Assembly: GCF_000425805.1 (NCBI RefSeq)
Contig: NZ_AUED01000002.1
Location: 558,001 to 622,000, forward strand
Length of the DNA stretch: 64,000 bases
Source of the DNA: Pseudomonas vranovensis DSM 16006
GTDB taxonomy: Bacteria > Pseudomonadota > Gammaproteobacteria > Pseudomonadales > Pseudomonadaceae
Direction of reading: 5' to 3'
Both the position numbers and the translations under genes were made by a program. The notes under the pieces were generated by a model, which saw only the letters and a program-made list of their open reading frames with translations, was not told where the DNA came from and made no database searches. Shown one piece after another: positions 8,389 through 17,013 of the stretch (position 1 is the stretch's first letter; each line of letters begins with the position of its first letter).

Positions 8389-9602
8389 GCCTGTTTCTCC
8401 TGGGCGGCCATATGGCTCATCACGGTTTGCATGTCTTTGTCGCCACGGCCGGACAGGCACACCACCATCAAGTGTTCCTTGGGCAGGGTCGGGGCGCGTT
8501 TGATCGCTTCTGCCAGCGCGTGGGAGGTTTCCAGGGCTGGAATGATGCCTTCCAGGCGGCAGGTGGTGTGGAACGCGGCCAGGGCTTCGTCGTCGGTGAT
8601 GCTGACATATTCGACGCGTTTCACTTCATGCAGGTAGGCATGTTCCGGGCCGATGCCAGGGTAGTCCAGGCCTGCAGAAATCGAGTGGGCATCGGTGATC
8701 TGGCCATCGGCATCCTGCAGCAGGTAGGTGCGGTTGCCGTGCAGTACACCCGGCACGCCACCGTTGAGGCTGGCAGCATGCTTGTCGGTGTCGACGCCAT
8801 GGCCACCGGCTTCGACGCCGATGATCTGCACGCTGGTGTCATCGAGGAAGTCGTGGAACAGGCCCATGGCGTTGGAGCCGCCGCCGACGCAGGCGATCAG
8901 GCTGTCGGGCAGGCGCCCTTCCTTGGCCTGCAACTGCTCGCGGGTTTCCTTGCCGATGATCGACTGGAAGTCGCGGACCATGGCCGGGTACGGGTGCGGG
9001 CCGGCCACGGTGCCGATCAGGTAGAAAGTGTCGTCGACGTTGGTAACCCAGTCGCGCAGGGCCTCGTTCATGGCGTCCTTGAGGGTGCCGGTGCCAGCAG
9101 TGACCGGCACGATCTCGGCACCCAGCAGCTTCATGCGGAACACGTTGGCCTGCTGGCGCTCGATGTCGGTCGCACCCATGTAGATCACGCAAGGCAGGCC
9201 GAAACGCGCAGCCACGGTGGCGGTGGCCACGCCGTGCATGCCGGCGCCGGTTTCGGCGATCAGGCGTTTTTTGCCCATGCGCTTGGCCAGCAGCACCTGA
9301 CCGATGCAGTTGTTCACCTTGTGGGCGCCGGTGTGGTTGAGTTCTTCACGCTTGAAGAAAATTTTTGCGCCGCCGCAGTGCTCGGTCAGGCGCTCGGCGA
9401 AGTACAGCGGGTTGGGCCGGCCGATGTAGTCACGTTGGAAGTAGGCCAGTTGCTCAAGAAATTCGGGGTCGGCCTTGGCAGCTTCGTATTCGCGGGCCAG
9501 GTCGAGCACCAGCGGCATCAGGGTTTCAGCCACGTAGCGGCCGCCGAATGCGCCAAACAGGCCATTGGCATCAGGGCCGGCGCGGAAATTGGTCTGAGTC
9601 AT
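8385..9602 (-). CDS. trpB: Tryptophan synthase beta chain
   Basis: 405 residues. This PLP enzyme condenses indole with L-serine to tryptophan. PLP-binding Lys95 is in [12 protein letters not shown], and the phosphate loop GGGSNAMG is present near residue 240. Full family length. First gene of the trpBA operon, overlapping trpA by ATGA and divergent from trpI over 108 bp that holds the TrpI operator. GGAG lies upstream of the ATG. Confidence 0.98.
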   Translation of the reverse strand: MTQTNFRAGPDANGLFGAFGGRYVAETLMPLVLDLAREYEAAKADPEFLEQLAYFQRDYIGRPNPLYFAERLTEHCGGAKIFFKREELNHTGAHKVNNCIGQVLLAKRMGKKRLIAETGAGMHGVATATVAARFGLPCVIYMGATDIERQQANVFRMKLLGAEIVPVTAGTGTLKDAMNEALRDWVTNVDDTFYLIGTVAGPHPYPAMVRDFQSIIGKETREQLQAKEGRLPDSLIACVGGGSNAMGLFHDFLDDTSVQIIGVEAGGHGVDTDKHAASLNGGVPGVLHGNRTYLLQDADGQITDAHSISAGLDYPGIGPEHAYLHEVKRVEYVSITDDEALAAFHTTCRLEGIIPALETSHALAEAIKRAPTLPKEHLMVVCLSGRGDKDMQTVMSHMAAQEKQA

Positions 9603-9689
9603 GGGTCGCTCCAGGGCGTTATCAAGACGGGAATGGCTTTACTGTAACCACGACACGCGCGACTGAAAACCGATAAGATTGCGACAACA

Positions 9690-9706
9690 TGTCAGGAAAA
9701 CTCACA
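9690..9706. promoter_or_regulatory. TrpI operator (site I-type)
   Basis: TGTCAG-N5-CTCACA; read on the trpB strand it is TGTGAG-N5-CTGACA, matching the dyad known for TrpI binding upstream of pseudomonad trpBA. It sits just before the trpI start and upstream of trpB, so TrpI can both repress itself and activate trpBA in response to indoleglycerol phosphate. Confidence 0.75.
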
Positions 9707-9710
9707 CGTT

Positions 9711-10607
9711 ATGCGCCAGGAACTCCCTCCCCTCAATGCCCTTCGAGCGTTTGAAGCCACTGCTAGGCTCGGTAGCGTCAGTCAGGCGGCCGAACAACTT
9801 CACGTAACCCATGGGGCCGTGAGCCGGCAATTGAAGGTGCTCGAAGAGCATCTGGGGGTAAGCCTGTTCGTCAAGGACGGGCGTGGCATTAAACTCACAG
9901 ATGCCGGGCTGCGCCTGCGCGATGCCAGTTTCGATGCATTCGATCGCTTGCGCAGCGTGTGTACCGAACTGAGCCAGAGCGGCGCCGATGCGCCTTTCGT
10001 GCTCGGTTGCTCCGGAAGCTTGCTGGCGCGCTGGTTCATTCCACGGTTGGGCCGGCTCAAGGCGGATTTGCCCGAACTGCGCTTGCACTTGTCGGCAGGA
10101 GAAGGTGACCTCGACCCGCGCCGCCCGGGGCTGGACGCCCTGCTGGTGTTTGCCGAACCGCCGTGGCCAACGGATATGCAGGTGCATGTACTGGCCGAAG
10201 AGCGTATCGGCCCTGTCCTCAGCCCGCACTTTGCCGGCTTCGCCCGCCTGCAACAGGCGCCAGCCACGGCCCTGCTGGAGGAAACTCTGCTGCAGACCTC
10301 CTCACGCCCGCAAGCCTGGCCGAGTTGGGCCCAGCAACAGGGTATCGACCCCGAGTCGCTTCGCTACGGGCAGGATTTCGAGCACCTGTATTACTTGCTG
10401 GAAGCGGCAGTGGCAGGCTTGGGCGTGGCGATTGCACCACAGCCATTGGTGGCCGATGACCTGCGTGCCGGGCGGCTGGCTGCGCCCTGGGGCTTTTGCC
10501 AGACCCAGGCGGCGCTGGCGCTATGGGTGCCGCGACGCGCCGCAGACGGGCGCGCCGAGCAATTGGCCGGGTGGTTGCGCGCCGAATTGGCGCGCCAGGT
10601 CGCTTAG
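9711..10607 (+). CDS. trpI: LysR-type activator of trpBA
   Basis: 298 residues. LysR HTH at about residues 8-65 ([39 protein letters not shown]). Divergent placement next to trpBA and the TrpI-type operator between them identify it as TrpI, which activates trpBA when indole-3-glycerol phosphate accumulates. Its stop overlaps the stop of the convergent DUF883 gene by 4 bp. Confidence 0.94.
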   Translation: MRQELPPLNALRAFEATARLGSVSQAAEQLHVTHGAVSRQLKVLEEHLGVSLFVKDGRGIKLTDAGLRLRDASFDAFDRLRSVCTELSQSGADAPFVLGCSGSLLARWFIPRLGRLKADLPELRLHLSAGEGDLDPRRPGLDALLVFAEPPWPTDMQVHVLAEERIGPVLSPHFAGFARLQQAPATALLEETLLQTSSRPQAWPSWAQQQGIDPESLRYGQDFEHLYYLLEAAVAGLGVAIAPQPLVADDLRAGRLAAPWGFCQTQAALALWVPRRAADGRAEQLAGWLRAELARQVA

Positions 10608-10930
10608 TTGCCGCGTTTGCACAACAGGTAGGCGGCCAGCAGGCCAAGGGCGCCGACGGCTACACCCGCGGTGGTCCAAGGGTGTTCCTGGGCATAATCG
10701 CGGGTGGCAAGGCCGGTTTGGCGAGTCTTGGTCTTCACCTCTTCGTAGGCATCGCTGAGCAGGCTGCGCGAGTGACGCAAGGCGTTCTCGGCGTTGCCCT
10801 TGAGCGTCTTCAGGGTTTTGCGCGACTCGTCCGAGGCATCGTCCTTGAGGCTTTCCAATGACTTGAGCAGGCTTTCGATCTCCGCTTCCATGCTTTGCAG
10901 CGACGCTTTACGCAGCGAATGGTTGGCCAT
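10604..10930 (-). CDS. DUF883 (ElaB/YqjD-like) membrane-anchored protein
   Basis: 108 residues. A long charged helix ([31 protein letters not shown]...) is followed by a single C-terminal membrane segment, [18 protein letters not shown], ending in CKRGN. This is the architecture of the ElaB/YqjD family, inner-membrane proteins that in E. coli associate with ribosomes in stationary phase. GGAGAGT precedes the ATG. It is divergent from the dodecin gene. Confidence 0.85.
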   Translation of the reverse strand: MANHSLRKASLQSMEAEIESLLKSLESLKDDASDESRKTLKTLKGNAENALRHSRSLLSDAYEEVKTKTRQTGLATRDYAQEHPWTTAGVAVGALGLLAAYLLCKRGN

Positions 10931-10999
10931 GGTGACTCTCCTTCGAGGTGTGAGTGAGCTGTTCTGGTTCCGACTTCGCAGGTGTCAGAAAGTGCAGTC

Positions 11000-11027
11000 G
11001 AACTTTCTCCGGCGTTCAACCCTCGCA
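11000..11027 (+). promoter_or_regulatory. AlgU/RpoE-type promoter before the dodecin gene
   Basis: GAACTT at 11000-11005, a 17-bp spacer, then TCGCA at 11023-11027. The -35 is a perfect match to the AlgU consensus; the -10 matches three of five bases (consensus TCTGA). It lies 58 bp upstream of the dodecin start. Confidence 0.45.
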
Positions 11028-11084
11028 GGTAAAACAGCCCTGCACTGCTAGGCTCAAAGCTCACACCCGAAAAGGAGACTGCTC

Positions 11085-11300
11085 ATGTCCGATCACCACA
11101 CCTACAAGAAAATCGAACTTGTCGGCTCGTCGCCCACCAGCATAGAAGACGCAATCAACAATGCACTGGCGGAAGCCGGCAAGAGCATCAAGCACCTGGA
11201 GTGGTTCGAGGTAGTCGACACGCGCGGCCACATCAAGGACAACAAGGCGGCGCATTTTCAGGTAACGCTGAAGGTGGGCTTCCGTATCGCCAATAGCTGA
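11085..11300 (+). CDS. Dodecin family flavin-binding protein
   Basis: 71 residues, the usual dodecin size. The sequence [44 protein letters not shown] has the family beta-alpha-beta-beta pattern with the conserved Trp that stacks on the flavin. Dodecins form hollow dodecamers that store or buffer riboflavin, FMN or FAD. AAAAGGAG precedes the ATG. An AlgU-like promoter upstream suggests envelope or osmotic stress induction. Confidence 0.92.
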   Translation: MSDHHTYKKIELVGSSPTSIEDAINNALAEAGKSIKHLEWFEVVDTRGHIKDNKAAHFQVTLKVGFRIANS

Positions 11301-11405
11301 TCCGTGCCACTGGCTTGTGCGGATCAATTGGGTTACACAGTTCTGAGGCGGCCGGACGTGCGCCGGCGCCCCTCTCTACTTTGATCTGAACAAGGAAAGC
11401 GATCG

Positions 11406-11627
11406 ATGAAGAAGTTGGTAGTTGCACTGGGACTGATGACGCTGGCAGGCACTGCGCTGGCTGCGGGCAAGCCCTGTGAAGAATTGAAGAGCGAAATAGC
11501 CGCCAAGATCGATGCCAAGGGCGTCAGTGGTTATTCACTGGAAATCGTCGACAAGGGCACTGCCGCTGGCGGCAAGGTCGTGGGTACCTGCGAAGGCGGG
11601 ACCAAGGAAATCGTCTATAAACGTTGA
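11406..11627 (+). CDS. DUF1161 periplasmic small protein (paralogue 1)
   Basis: 73 residues. A signal peptide (MKKLVVALGLMTLAGTALAA) is followed by GKPCEELKSEIAAKIDAKGVSGYSLEIV and the C-terminal GTCEGGTKEIVYKR, the DUF1161 pattern with two Cys that could form a disulfide. Function unknown. A close paralogue lies at 13381. A REP element starts 5 bp after the stop. Confidence 0.85.
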   Translation: MKKLVVALGLMTLAGTALAAGKPCEELKSEIAAKIDAKGVSGYSLEIVDKGTAAGGKVVGTCEGGTKEIVYKR

Positions 11628-11631
11628 ATGC

Positions 11632-11686
11632 ATCGCGGGGCAAGCCCGCTCCCACAATGGTTATGGGAGCGGGCTTGCCCCGCGAT
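11632..11686. repeat. REP-type inverted repeat (copy 3)
   Basis: Arms ATCGCGGGGCAAGCCCGCTC and their complement around a loop of about 15 nt containing ACAATGGTT. It lies between the convergent DUF1161 and LLM oxidoreductase genes. Confidence 0.9.
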
Positions 11687-11693
11687 CAGTTCC

Positions 11694-12698
11694 TCAATCG
11701 CCCTGCATCACCTGCGCCAGCAGCTCGTAGGACCGGATCCGGTCCGCATGTTCATACACATCGCAGGTAAAGATCAGCTCATCGGCCTGGGTCTGCTCCA
11801 GCAGCACTTCCAGCTTGGCGCGGATCTTCTGCGGCCCGCCGACCATCGCCAGTCCCAGGAAACTCCCGACCGCCTCACGTTCATGAGGCAGCCACAAGCC
11901 GTCCATGGTCTGCACGGGCGGACGCTGCACCAGGCTCTGGCCGCGCATCAGGGCGAGGATGCGCTGGTATACCGAGGTCGCCAGGTAATCGGCCTGCTCG
12001 TCGGTATCGGCGGCGACCAAGGGCACCCCCAGCATCACATACGGCTTGTCGAGCACCGCCGAGGGCTGGAAATGGTCACGGTAAATGCGGATGGCCTCGT
12101 GCACGTAACGCGGGGCGAAATGTGAGGCAAAGGCATAGGGCAGCCCGCGCATACCGGCCAACTGGGCGCTGAACAGGCTCGAACCCAGCAGCCAGATCGG
12201 CACTTGGGTGCCATAGCCTGGCACCGCGATGACTTTCTGGTCCGGGGTGCGTGGCCCAAGGTAGCGCACCAGCTCTTCTACATCATCGGGAAAGTCGTCG
12301 GCGCTTCCGGAGCGCTCGCGGCGCAATGCGCGGGCGGTCATCTGGTCAGAACCGGGCGCGCGGCCAAGCCCCAGGTCGATTCGCCCGGGGTAGAGGCTTT
12401 CAAGGGTACCGAACTGTTCGGCGATCACCAGCGGTGCATGGTTGGGCAGCATCACGCCGCCCGCGCCGACGCGTAGGGTCGAGGTGCCACCGGCCAGGTA
12501 GCCGAGCAGTACTGCCGTTGCCGAGCTGGCGATGCCGTCCATGTTGTGGTGTTCAGCGACCCAGAAACGGTTGTAGCCGAACTTCTCCACATGCTGCGCC
12601 AGGTCCAGCGAATTGCGCAGGGACTGGGCCGGACCGGCGTCTGCGCGAACTGGAACCAGATCGAGGGCGGAAAATTTGGTGTCTGCAAGTCGCGTCAT
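11694..12698 (-). CDS. LLM-class flavin-dependent oxidoreductase
   Basis: 334 residues, TIM-barrel bacterial luciferase family. Typical segments: [101 protein letters not shown] and [16 protein letters not shown]. These match the YhbW/MsnO8-like subgroup, which uses reduced FMN; the substrate is unknown. Single gene, convergent with DUF1161 paralogue 1 and divergent from osmC. Confidence 0.88.
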   Translation of the reverse strand: MTRLADTKFSALDLVPVRADAGPAQSLRNSLDLAQHVEKFGYNRFWVAEHHNMDGIASSATAVLLGYLAGGTSTLRVGAGGVMLPNHAPLVIAEQFGTLESLYPGRIDLGLGRAPGSDQMTARALRRERSGSADDFPDDVEELVRYLGPRTPDQKVIAVPGYGTQVPIWLLGSSLFSAQLAGMRGLPYAFASHFAPRYVHEAIRIYRDHFQPSAVLDKPYVMLGVPLVAADTDEQADYLATSVYQRILALMRGQSLVQRPPVQTMDGLWLPHEREAVGSFLGLAMVGGPQKIRAKLEVLLEQTQADELIFTCDVYEHADRIRSYELLAQVMQGD

Positions 12699-12805
12699 GG
12701 GCTGCTGAGCCTCCTGGGCAGTCGTGCGGCCGGCAGTACGCCAGGGCCTTTACTTCTCTGTATGGGCAGATCCCGAGGAATCAATGCCTGGGGTGAAATC
12801 GGGCT

Positions 12806-12832
12806 GAACTTGGCCGCACGGGGGGCCTCTGA
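12806..12832 (+). promoter_or_regulatory. Perfect AlgU/RpoE promoter of osmC
   Basis: GAACTT (12806-12811), a 16-bp spacer and TCTGA (12828-12832). Both hexamer and spacing equal the AlgU consensus. The osmC start is about 50 bp downstream, so this promoter should place the gene in the envelope/osmotic stress regulon. Confidence 0.85.
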
Positions 12833-12881
12833 ACTTTAGGCAGCGCATCAACCCGCGCCGTTCCAACACCCAGGAGGCAGT

Positions 12882-13307
12882 ATGAAAAAGACAGCATCAG
12901 CCATTTGGCAAGGCGGCCTGAAGGATGGCAAAGGCCTGCTCTCTACCGAAAGTGGCGCGCTCAAGCAGAACCCTTATGGGTTCAACACACGTTTCGAAGA
13001 CCAACCAGGCACCAACCCGGAAGAGTTGATTGGCGCAGCTCATGCCGGCTGTTTTTCCATGGCCCTGTCGATGATGCTGGGTGAGGCGGGCTTTACGCCT
13101 GATCGCATCGACACCATCGCCGAGGTGACGCTCGATAAAAAGGACGATGGCTTTGCTATCACGGCTGTACACCTGATCCTCAAGGCCAAGGTCCCCGGCG
13201 CCAGCCAGGCGCAGTTTCTTGAGGTGGCCAACAAGGCCAAGGCCGGTTGTCCGGTGTCCAAAGTGCTCAATGCGACCATCAGCCTGGATGCCACCTTGGT
13301 GGGTTAA
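12882..13307 (+). CDS. osmC: OsmC family hydroperoxide reductase
   Basis: 141 residues. OsmC proteins reduce organic hydroperoxides with a two-cysteine mechanism in the cytoplasm. Peroxidatic Cys57 (HAGCFSMAL) and resolving Cys123 (AGCPVSKVL) are both present, with Arg37 and Glu48 in the expected places. AGGAGG lies just before the ATG. The perfect AlgU promoter upstream agrees with osmotic induction. A second DUF1161 gene follows after 73 bp. Confidence 0.94.
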   Translation: MKKTASAIWQGGLKDGKGLLSTESGALKQNPYGFNTRFEDQPGTNPEELIGAAHAGCFSMALSMMLGEAGFTPDRIDTIAEVTLDKKDDGFAITAVHLILKAKVPGASQAQFLEVANKAKAGCPVSKVLNATISLDATLVG

Positions 13308-13311
13308 GTCA

Positions 13312-13339
13312 GAACCGGGGCGCGCTTCTTGTGGTCAAA
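13312..13339 (+). promoter_or_regulatory. Possible AlgU-like promoter before DUF1161 paralogue 2
   Basis: GAACCG, 17-bp spacer, TCAAA. Four of six bases match at -35 and three of five at -10 relative to GAACTT/TCTGA. The gene starts about 42 bp downstream. Weak on its own, but the neighbouring osmC has a perfect site. Confidence 0.3.
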
Positions 13340-13380
13340 TGAGCGTCGGCAAACTATTTGCCGCCACAAGGAGCTGTCCC

Positions 13381-13614
13381 ATGATTCGTGTCGCAATCGC
13401 TGTGCTGGCGTCATTGCTGGCGACTACCGCACTGGCTGCGCCCAAACCCTGCGAAGAACTCAAGGCCGAGATCGAGGCGAAGATCCAGGCCCGCGGGGTA
13501 ACGTCCTATACCCTGGAAATCGTGCGTAACGACGAAGTCCATGACCAGAACATGGTGGTGGGCAGTTGCGACGGTGGCACCAAGAAGATCATCTACCAGA
13601 AAAATGATCGCTAG
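13381..13614 (+). CDS. DUF1161 periplasmic small protein (paralogue 2)
   Basis: 77 residues. Signal peptide MIRVAIAVLASLLATTALAA, then PKPCEELKAEIEAKIQARGVTSYTLEIVRND and GSCDGGTKKIIYQK. It aligns along its length with the protein at 11406, sharing the PCEELK and C-GGTK motifs, so the two are paralogues 1.8 kb apart. I chose the ATG at 13381 because AAGGAG precedes it and the signal peptide starts there. Function unknown. Confidence 0.85.
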   Translation: MIRVAIAVLASLLATTALAAPKPCEELKAEIEAKIQARGVTSYTLEIVRNDEVHDQNMVVGSCDGGTKKIIYQKNDR

Positions 13615-13617
13615 GCG

Positions 13618-14031
13618 TCAGGGGATGCAGAAGATGTCGTTGTCTTCTTCGGCAACGACTTTGCGCTGCGGGTCATAGAGATAGGCGCTCGGCTGCATGG
13701 CCGGCGCCCGGGCTTCGAGGCGGTAGCGTTTGCCGGCTTCGAAATGGTCGTAGCGCACTTTCAGGTAGCAGGTGCGGTCGACCGGATCGACCGAGAAACC
13801 ACCGGCATACACCTCGTAGTCGAAACGCACGGTCAGCTCGTGCTTGCCGGGGGTGACCTGGAAAAAACGCCCGTCGCTCAGGCGCTCGCCGTCCAGGCGG
13901 TCGGCCATCAGCAGTTTGCCGGGTGTCATGGTGTAGAGGTCGACCCAGGCTTGCTTGTTATCGACTGGGGGCAAGGGGCTGGCGCAAGCCCCCAGGGTAC
14001 TGAGGGCAATCAGCATCATTGGCTGGCGCAT
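13618..14031 (-). CDS. Putative outer-membrane lipoprotein (paralogue 1)
   Basis: 137 residues. The signal peptide MRQPMMLIALSTLGAC has a lipobox (LGAC), so the mature protein would be lipidated at Cys16. The remainder, with QAWVDLYTMTPGKLLMADRLDGERLSDGRFFQVTPGKHELTVRFDYEV and CYLKVRYDHFEAGKRYRLEA, resembles small PEGA-like or immunoglobulin-fold lipoproteins of pseudomonads. The ATG at 14031 has GGGAG upstream; longer in-frame starts have none. It resembles the next gene in length and motifs. Function unknown. Confidence 0.75.
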   Translation of the reverse strand: MRQPMMLIALSTLGACASPLPPVDNKQAWVDLYTMTPGKLLMADRLDGERLSDGRFFQVTPGKHELTVRFDYEVYAGGFSVDPVDRTCYLKVRYDHFEAGKRYRLEARAPAMQPSAYLYDPQRKVVAEEDNDIFCIP

Positions 14032-14084
14032 GGCAAACTCCCGCTTGCAAGCTACAAAGCACAAGCATAGCGCCATTCGCACTA

Positions 14085-14498
14085 TCAGGTACGCTGGCAG
14101 CCCGCCGGTAGCCCTTTGCTCACCAATTTACCTTCGCCATCGAACAGCCTTGCCCAGGGTCGGAAACCAATACTGCCGGCTTCCAGGTGATAGCGCTGCC
14201 CGGCATTGAAATCCTTGTATTTCACGTTCAACTGGCAGTCGCGCCACAGCGTTTCGCTGGCTGGCCCGATATTGCTCGGTGTGACCGGGAACAGGTAACG
14301 CACGGTCAGCTCGTGGCTGCCCGGTGGTACTTCAAAATAGCGTTTGTCGGCCCAGTCGCGATCGTCCACTTGCACGGCATGCAGGGCTTCGTCCGGGCTC
14401 GGCGCGAGGTCGATCCAGGCCTGGTTGGGATCGGGGGCAGGCAGACCGGCACAGCCGGACAACAGCACAAAACCGCTAACGACAAGCAGTGTACGCAT
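14085..14498 (-). CDS. Putative outer-membrane lipoprotein (paralogue 2)
   Basis: 137 residues, the same length as the gene at 13618. Signal peptide MRTLLVVSGFVLLSGC with lipobox LSGC. Shared core with paralogue 1: QAWIDLAPSPDEALHAVQVDDRDWADKRYFEVPPGSHELTVRYLFPV, and a C-L-V-K-Y-FNAGQRYHLEA block. The ATG at 14498 has TGGAG 9-10 bp upstream. The pair looks like a tandem duplication; both proteins probably sit in the outer membrane or periplasm. Function unknown. Confidence 0.75.
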   Translation of the reverse strand: MRTLLVVSGFVLLSGCAGLPAPDPNQAWIDLAPSPDEALHAVQVDDRDWADKRYFEVPPGSHELTVRYLFPVTPSNIGPASETLWRDCQLNVKYKDFNAGQRYHLEAGSIGFRPWARLFDGEGKLVSKGLPAGCQRT

Positions 14499-14566
14499 GG
14501 CAAAACTCCAGCCGGGCAAGATAGTCTTTAAGCGGATAAACCCTTGAGCGAGAAGACGGGACGCGG

Positions 14567-15688
14567 ATGCTTCGACTATTTCTTTTGTTGCGCTCAAGTC
14601 ACCGGGCACTCGACCGCATTTTTCGCTGTTTGGTTCCCCTGTCGCTGGGCGTTCTGCTGAACGGTTGTATCAGTGTCAGCTACTACGGGCAGCTGGCCAG
14701 TGGCCAATGGCAACTATTGCAGGCACGCCAGCCAGTCGCGGATGTGGTGGCTGATCCCGCCACCGCCCCGCAGCTACGCGAGCATCTGTTGCAGGCCGAA
14801 CACGCCCGGGCGTTTGCCAGTTCACACCTCAAGCTGCCGGATAACCGCAGTTATCGGGTGTATGCCGACCTCAAGCGTCCCTTCGTGGTCTGGAACGTGT
14901 TCGCCACTCCGGAATTTTCCCTCGACCCGCAAACTCATTGCTTTCCGATTGCCGGGTGCGTCGCCTATCGCGGCTTTTACAGCCAGGGCGCGGCGCGGGG
15001 TGCGGCGGCGTTGCAGAAGCAGCAAGGGCTGGATGTGTACATCGGTGGTGTGGAGGCGTACTCGACCCTGGGCTGGTTCGATGACCCCATTCTCAACACC
15101 ATGTTGCGCTGGGGGGATGAGCGCCTGGCCACGGTGATCTTCCACGAACTGGCGCACCAGCGGTTCTATGTCGCAGACGACACGGCGTTCAATGAATCCT
15201 TTGCCACGTTCGTCGAGCAGGAAGGCACCCGCCAGTGGCGCGCGGCTCGCGGTTTGCCAGCGCAAAAACAGAGCGAGAACGTGCAGCGCGACCAGTTTGT
15301 CGAGTTGGTGCTGGCCAGCCGGGAGCGGCTCAAAGCGCTGTATGCCGCACCACTGACCGCGCCTGCCATGCGAGCGGGAAAGCAGGCTGAGTTCGAGCGT
15401 TTGCGCCGGGAATACCGGGTGCTGCGCGATACCCAGTGGAAGGGTGTGGGGCGGTATGACGCCTGGATCGATGCACCGATGAACAATGCCAAGTTGCTGC
15501 CGTTCGGTTTGTACGATCAATGGGTGCCGGCGTTTGCGGGGTTGTTTGCCGAGGTGGGTGCAGATTGGCAGGCGTTTTATGAGCGAGTCGAGGCGCTGGG
15601 GCGATTGCCTTTGGTGCAGCGTCGGCAAGCCTTGGAAAGTATCGCGGGGCAAGCTCGCTCCGATGCGAGCGGGCTTGCCCCGCGATGA
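14567..15688 (+). CDS. Putative zinc aminopeptidase lipoprotein
   Basis: 373 residues. The N-terminus is hydrophobic with a possible lipobox (LLNGC), then comes a large domain with the zinc motif HELAHQ in VIFHELAHQRFYVADDTAFNESFATFVEQEGTRQW; the downstream Glu in NESFA is a likely third ligand. This matches the family annotated as putative aminopeptidases in pseudomonads. The last 16 or so residues (SIAGQARSDASGLAPR) are encoded entirely by a REP palindrome, whose final GAT supplies the TGA stop, so the native C-terminus has been replaced or extended. It diverges from the lipoprotein pair. Convergent HAD gene ends 5 bp away. Confidence 0.78.
   Translation: MLRLFLLLRSSHRALDRIFRCLVPLSLGVLLNGCISVSYYGQLASGQWQLLQARQPVADVVADPATAPQLREHLLQAEHARAFASSHLKLPDNRSYRVYADLKRPFVVWNVFATPEFSLDPQTHCFPIAGCVAYRGFYSQGAARGAAALQKQQGLDVYIGGVEAYSTLGWFDDPILNTMLRWGDERLATVIFHELAHQRFYVADDTAFNESFATFVEQEGTRQWRAARGLPAQKQSENVQRDQFVELVLASRERLKALYAAPLTAPAMRAGKQAEFERLRREYRVLRDTQWKGVGRYDAWIDAPMNNAKLLPFGLYDQWVPAFAGLFAEVGADWQAFYERVEALGRLPLVQRRQALESIAGQARSDASGLAPR
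15641..15686. repeat. REP-type inverted repeat read through by a coding sequence (copy 4)
   Basis: Arms ATCGCGGGGCAAGCTCGCTC and GAGCGGGCTTGCCCCGCGAT with one arm mismatch and a short CGATGC centre. It overlaps the 3' end of the metallopeptidase gene and abuts the HAD gene stop. Confidence 0.9.
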
Positions 15689-15693
15689 CATCT

Positions 15694-16344
15694 TCAGCCT
15701 CGCACAAATGCCCGGTGCAGCTCACCCAACGTGGCAAAGTGATAAGCCGGTTGCTCCGCCGTCAGTTCTTCGTGGCTGCCAAACCCATACCCCACGGCGA
15801 CTGCCTGCAGGCCATTGCTGCGAGCCCCGATCAGGTCGTGCTTGCGGTCGCCGATCATCAGGGTCTGCGCCGGGTCCAGTGACTCTTCGGCCAGCAGGTG
15901 GGCAATCAGCTCGACCTTGTTGGTCCGGGTGCCATCGAGTTCGCTGCCGTAGATCACCTTGAAGTGATGATCGAATTCAAAGTGGCGGGCGATTTCACGG
16001 GCGAACTCCCATGGCTTGGAGGTGGCGATGTACAGCGTCCTGCCCTGCCCGTTCAGGGCTTCGAGCAGTTCGTTGACGCCGTCGAATACCCGGTTCTCAT
16101 AGAGCCCCGTTACCTTGAAGCGCTCGCGGTAGAAGTTCACAGCCTCCCAGGCCTTGGCCTCATCGAAGCTGTAGAACTGCATGAAGGCTTGCAGCAACGG
16201 CGGGCCGATGAAGTGTTCCAGGCGCGCCAGGTCGGGCTCGTCGATGCCGAGCTTGGCCAGGGCGTACTGAATCGAACGGGTGATGCCCAGGCGCGGGTCG
16301 GTCAGGGTGCCGTCGAGGTCGAAGAGGATGTTTTGCTGGTGCAT
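15694..16344 (-). CDS. HAD family hydrolase, phosphoglycolate-phosphatase-like
   Basis: 216 residues. HAD motif I is FDLDGTLTD (nucleophile Asp9 and Asp11), motif II is YIATSK, motif III Lys lies in GTRTNKVELI, and motif IV is MIGDRKHD. The helical cap follows motif I. The closest resemblance is to PGP/Gph-type and 5'-nucleotidase-type HAD enzymes; the substrate cannot be told from sequence. It lies 30 bp downstream of the gamma carbonic anhydrase gene on the same strand. Confidence 0.85.
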   Translation of the reverse strand: MHQQNILFDLDGTLTDPRLGITRSIQYALAKLGIDEPDLARLEHFIGPPLLQAFMQFYSFDEAKAWEAVNFYRERFKVTGLYENRVFDGVNELLEALNGQGRTLYIATSKPWEFAREIARHFEFDHHFKVIYGSELDGTRTNKVELIAHLLAEESLDPAQTLMIGDRKHDLIGARSNGLQAVAVGYGFGSHEELTAEQPAYHFATLGELHRAFVRG

Positions 16345-16373
16345 GGCAATCTCGGTAAGGGCGTCAGGCAGGT

Positions 16374-16922
16374 TTACTCAGGCAGGTGGTAGCCTTCGGC
16401 CAGGTGCTGGTCCTTGAGTTTGACGTAGTTGCTGGCGCTGTAGGGGAAGAATGCCCGCTCCTTTTCGGTCAGGGCCCGGGCCTGTTTGACCGGGCTGCCG
16501 ACGTACAGAAAGCCGCTTTCCAGCCGCTTGCCCGGCGGCACCAGGCTACCGGCGCCAATGATTACGTCGTCTTCGACCACAGCGCCATCCATGATGGTAC
16601 TGCCCATACCTACCAGGATCCGGTTGCCCAGCGTGCAGCCGTGCAGCATGACTTTGTGACCAATGGTTACTTCGTCACCGATCAGCAGAGGGAAACCATC
16701 GGGGTTGAAGGGCCCGGCATGGGTGATGTGCAGCACGCTGCCGTCCTGCACGCTGGTGCGCGCACCGATGCGGATACGGTGCATATCGCCGCGGACCACG
16801 GTCAGTGGCCACACCGAGCTGTCAGCACCGATCTCGACATCACCCAGCACCACCGCGCTGCGGTCGACAAAGGCGCGTTCGCCCAGACGGGGGGTGTGGT
16901 TCTGGAAGCTGCGGATGGCCAT
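16374..16922 (-). CDS. Gamma-type carbonic anhydrase-like protein (YrdA/PaaY family)
   Basis: 182 residues built from left-handed beta-helix hexapeptide repeats (VLGDVEIGADSSVWPLTVVRGDMHRIRIGARTSVQDGSVLHITH, then IGHKVMLHGCTLGNRILVGMGS). The His residues in ITHAG and IGHKVMLHG are placed like the zinc ligands of gamma carbonic anhydrases. Members hydrate CO2 or hydrolyse thioesters. Likely co-transcribed with the downstream HAD gene. Divergent from prlC. Confidence 0.9.
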   Translation of the reverse strand: MAIRSFQNHTPRLGERAFVDRSAVVLGDVEIGADSSVWPLTVVRGDMHRIRIGARTSVQDGSVLHITHAGPFNPDGFPLLIGDEVTIGHKVMLHGCTLGNRILVGMGSTIMDGAVVEDDVIIGAGSLVPPGKRLESGFLYVGSPVKQARALTEKERAFFPYSASNYVKLKDQHLAEGYHLPE

Positions 16923-17013
16923 GATAGGAGTTCTCTTTGGTATTGATAGGGCTGCGGTCGGCGTCGATTGTAATTAAGATGGTCCGGTGTTTCTTCTGCC
17001 AAGGTGTTTAACC

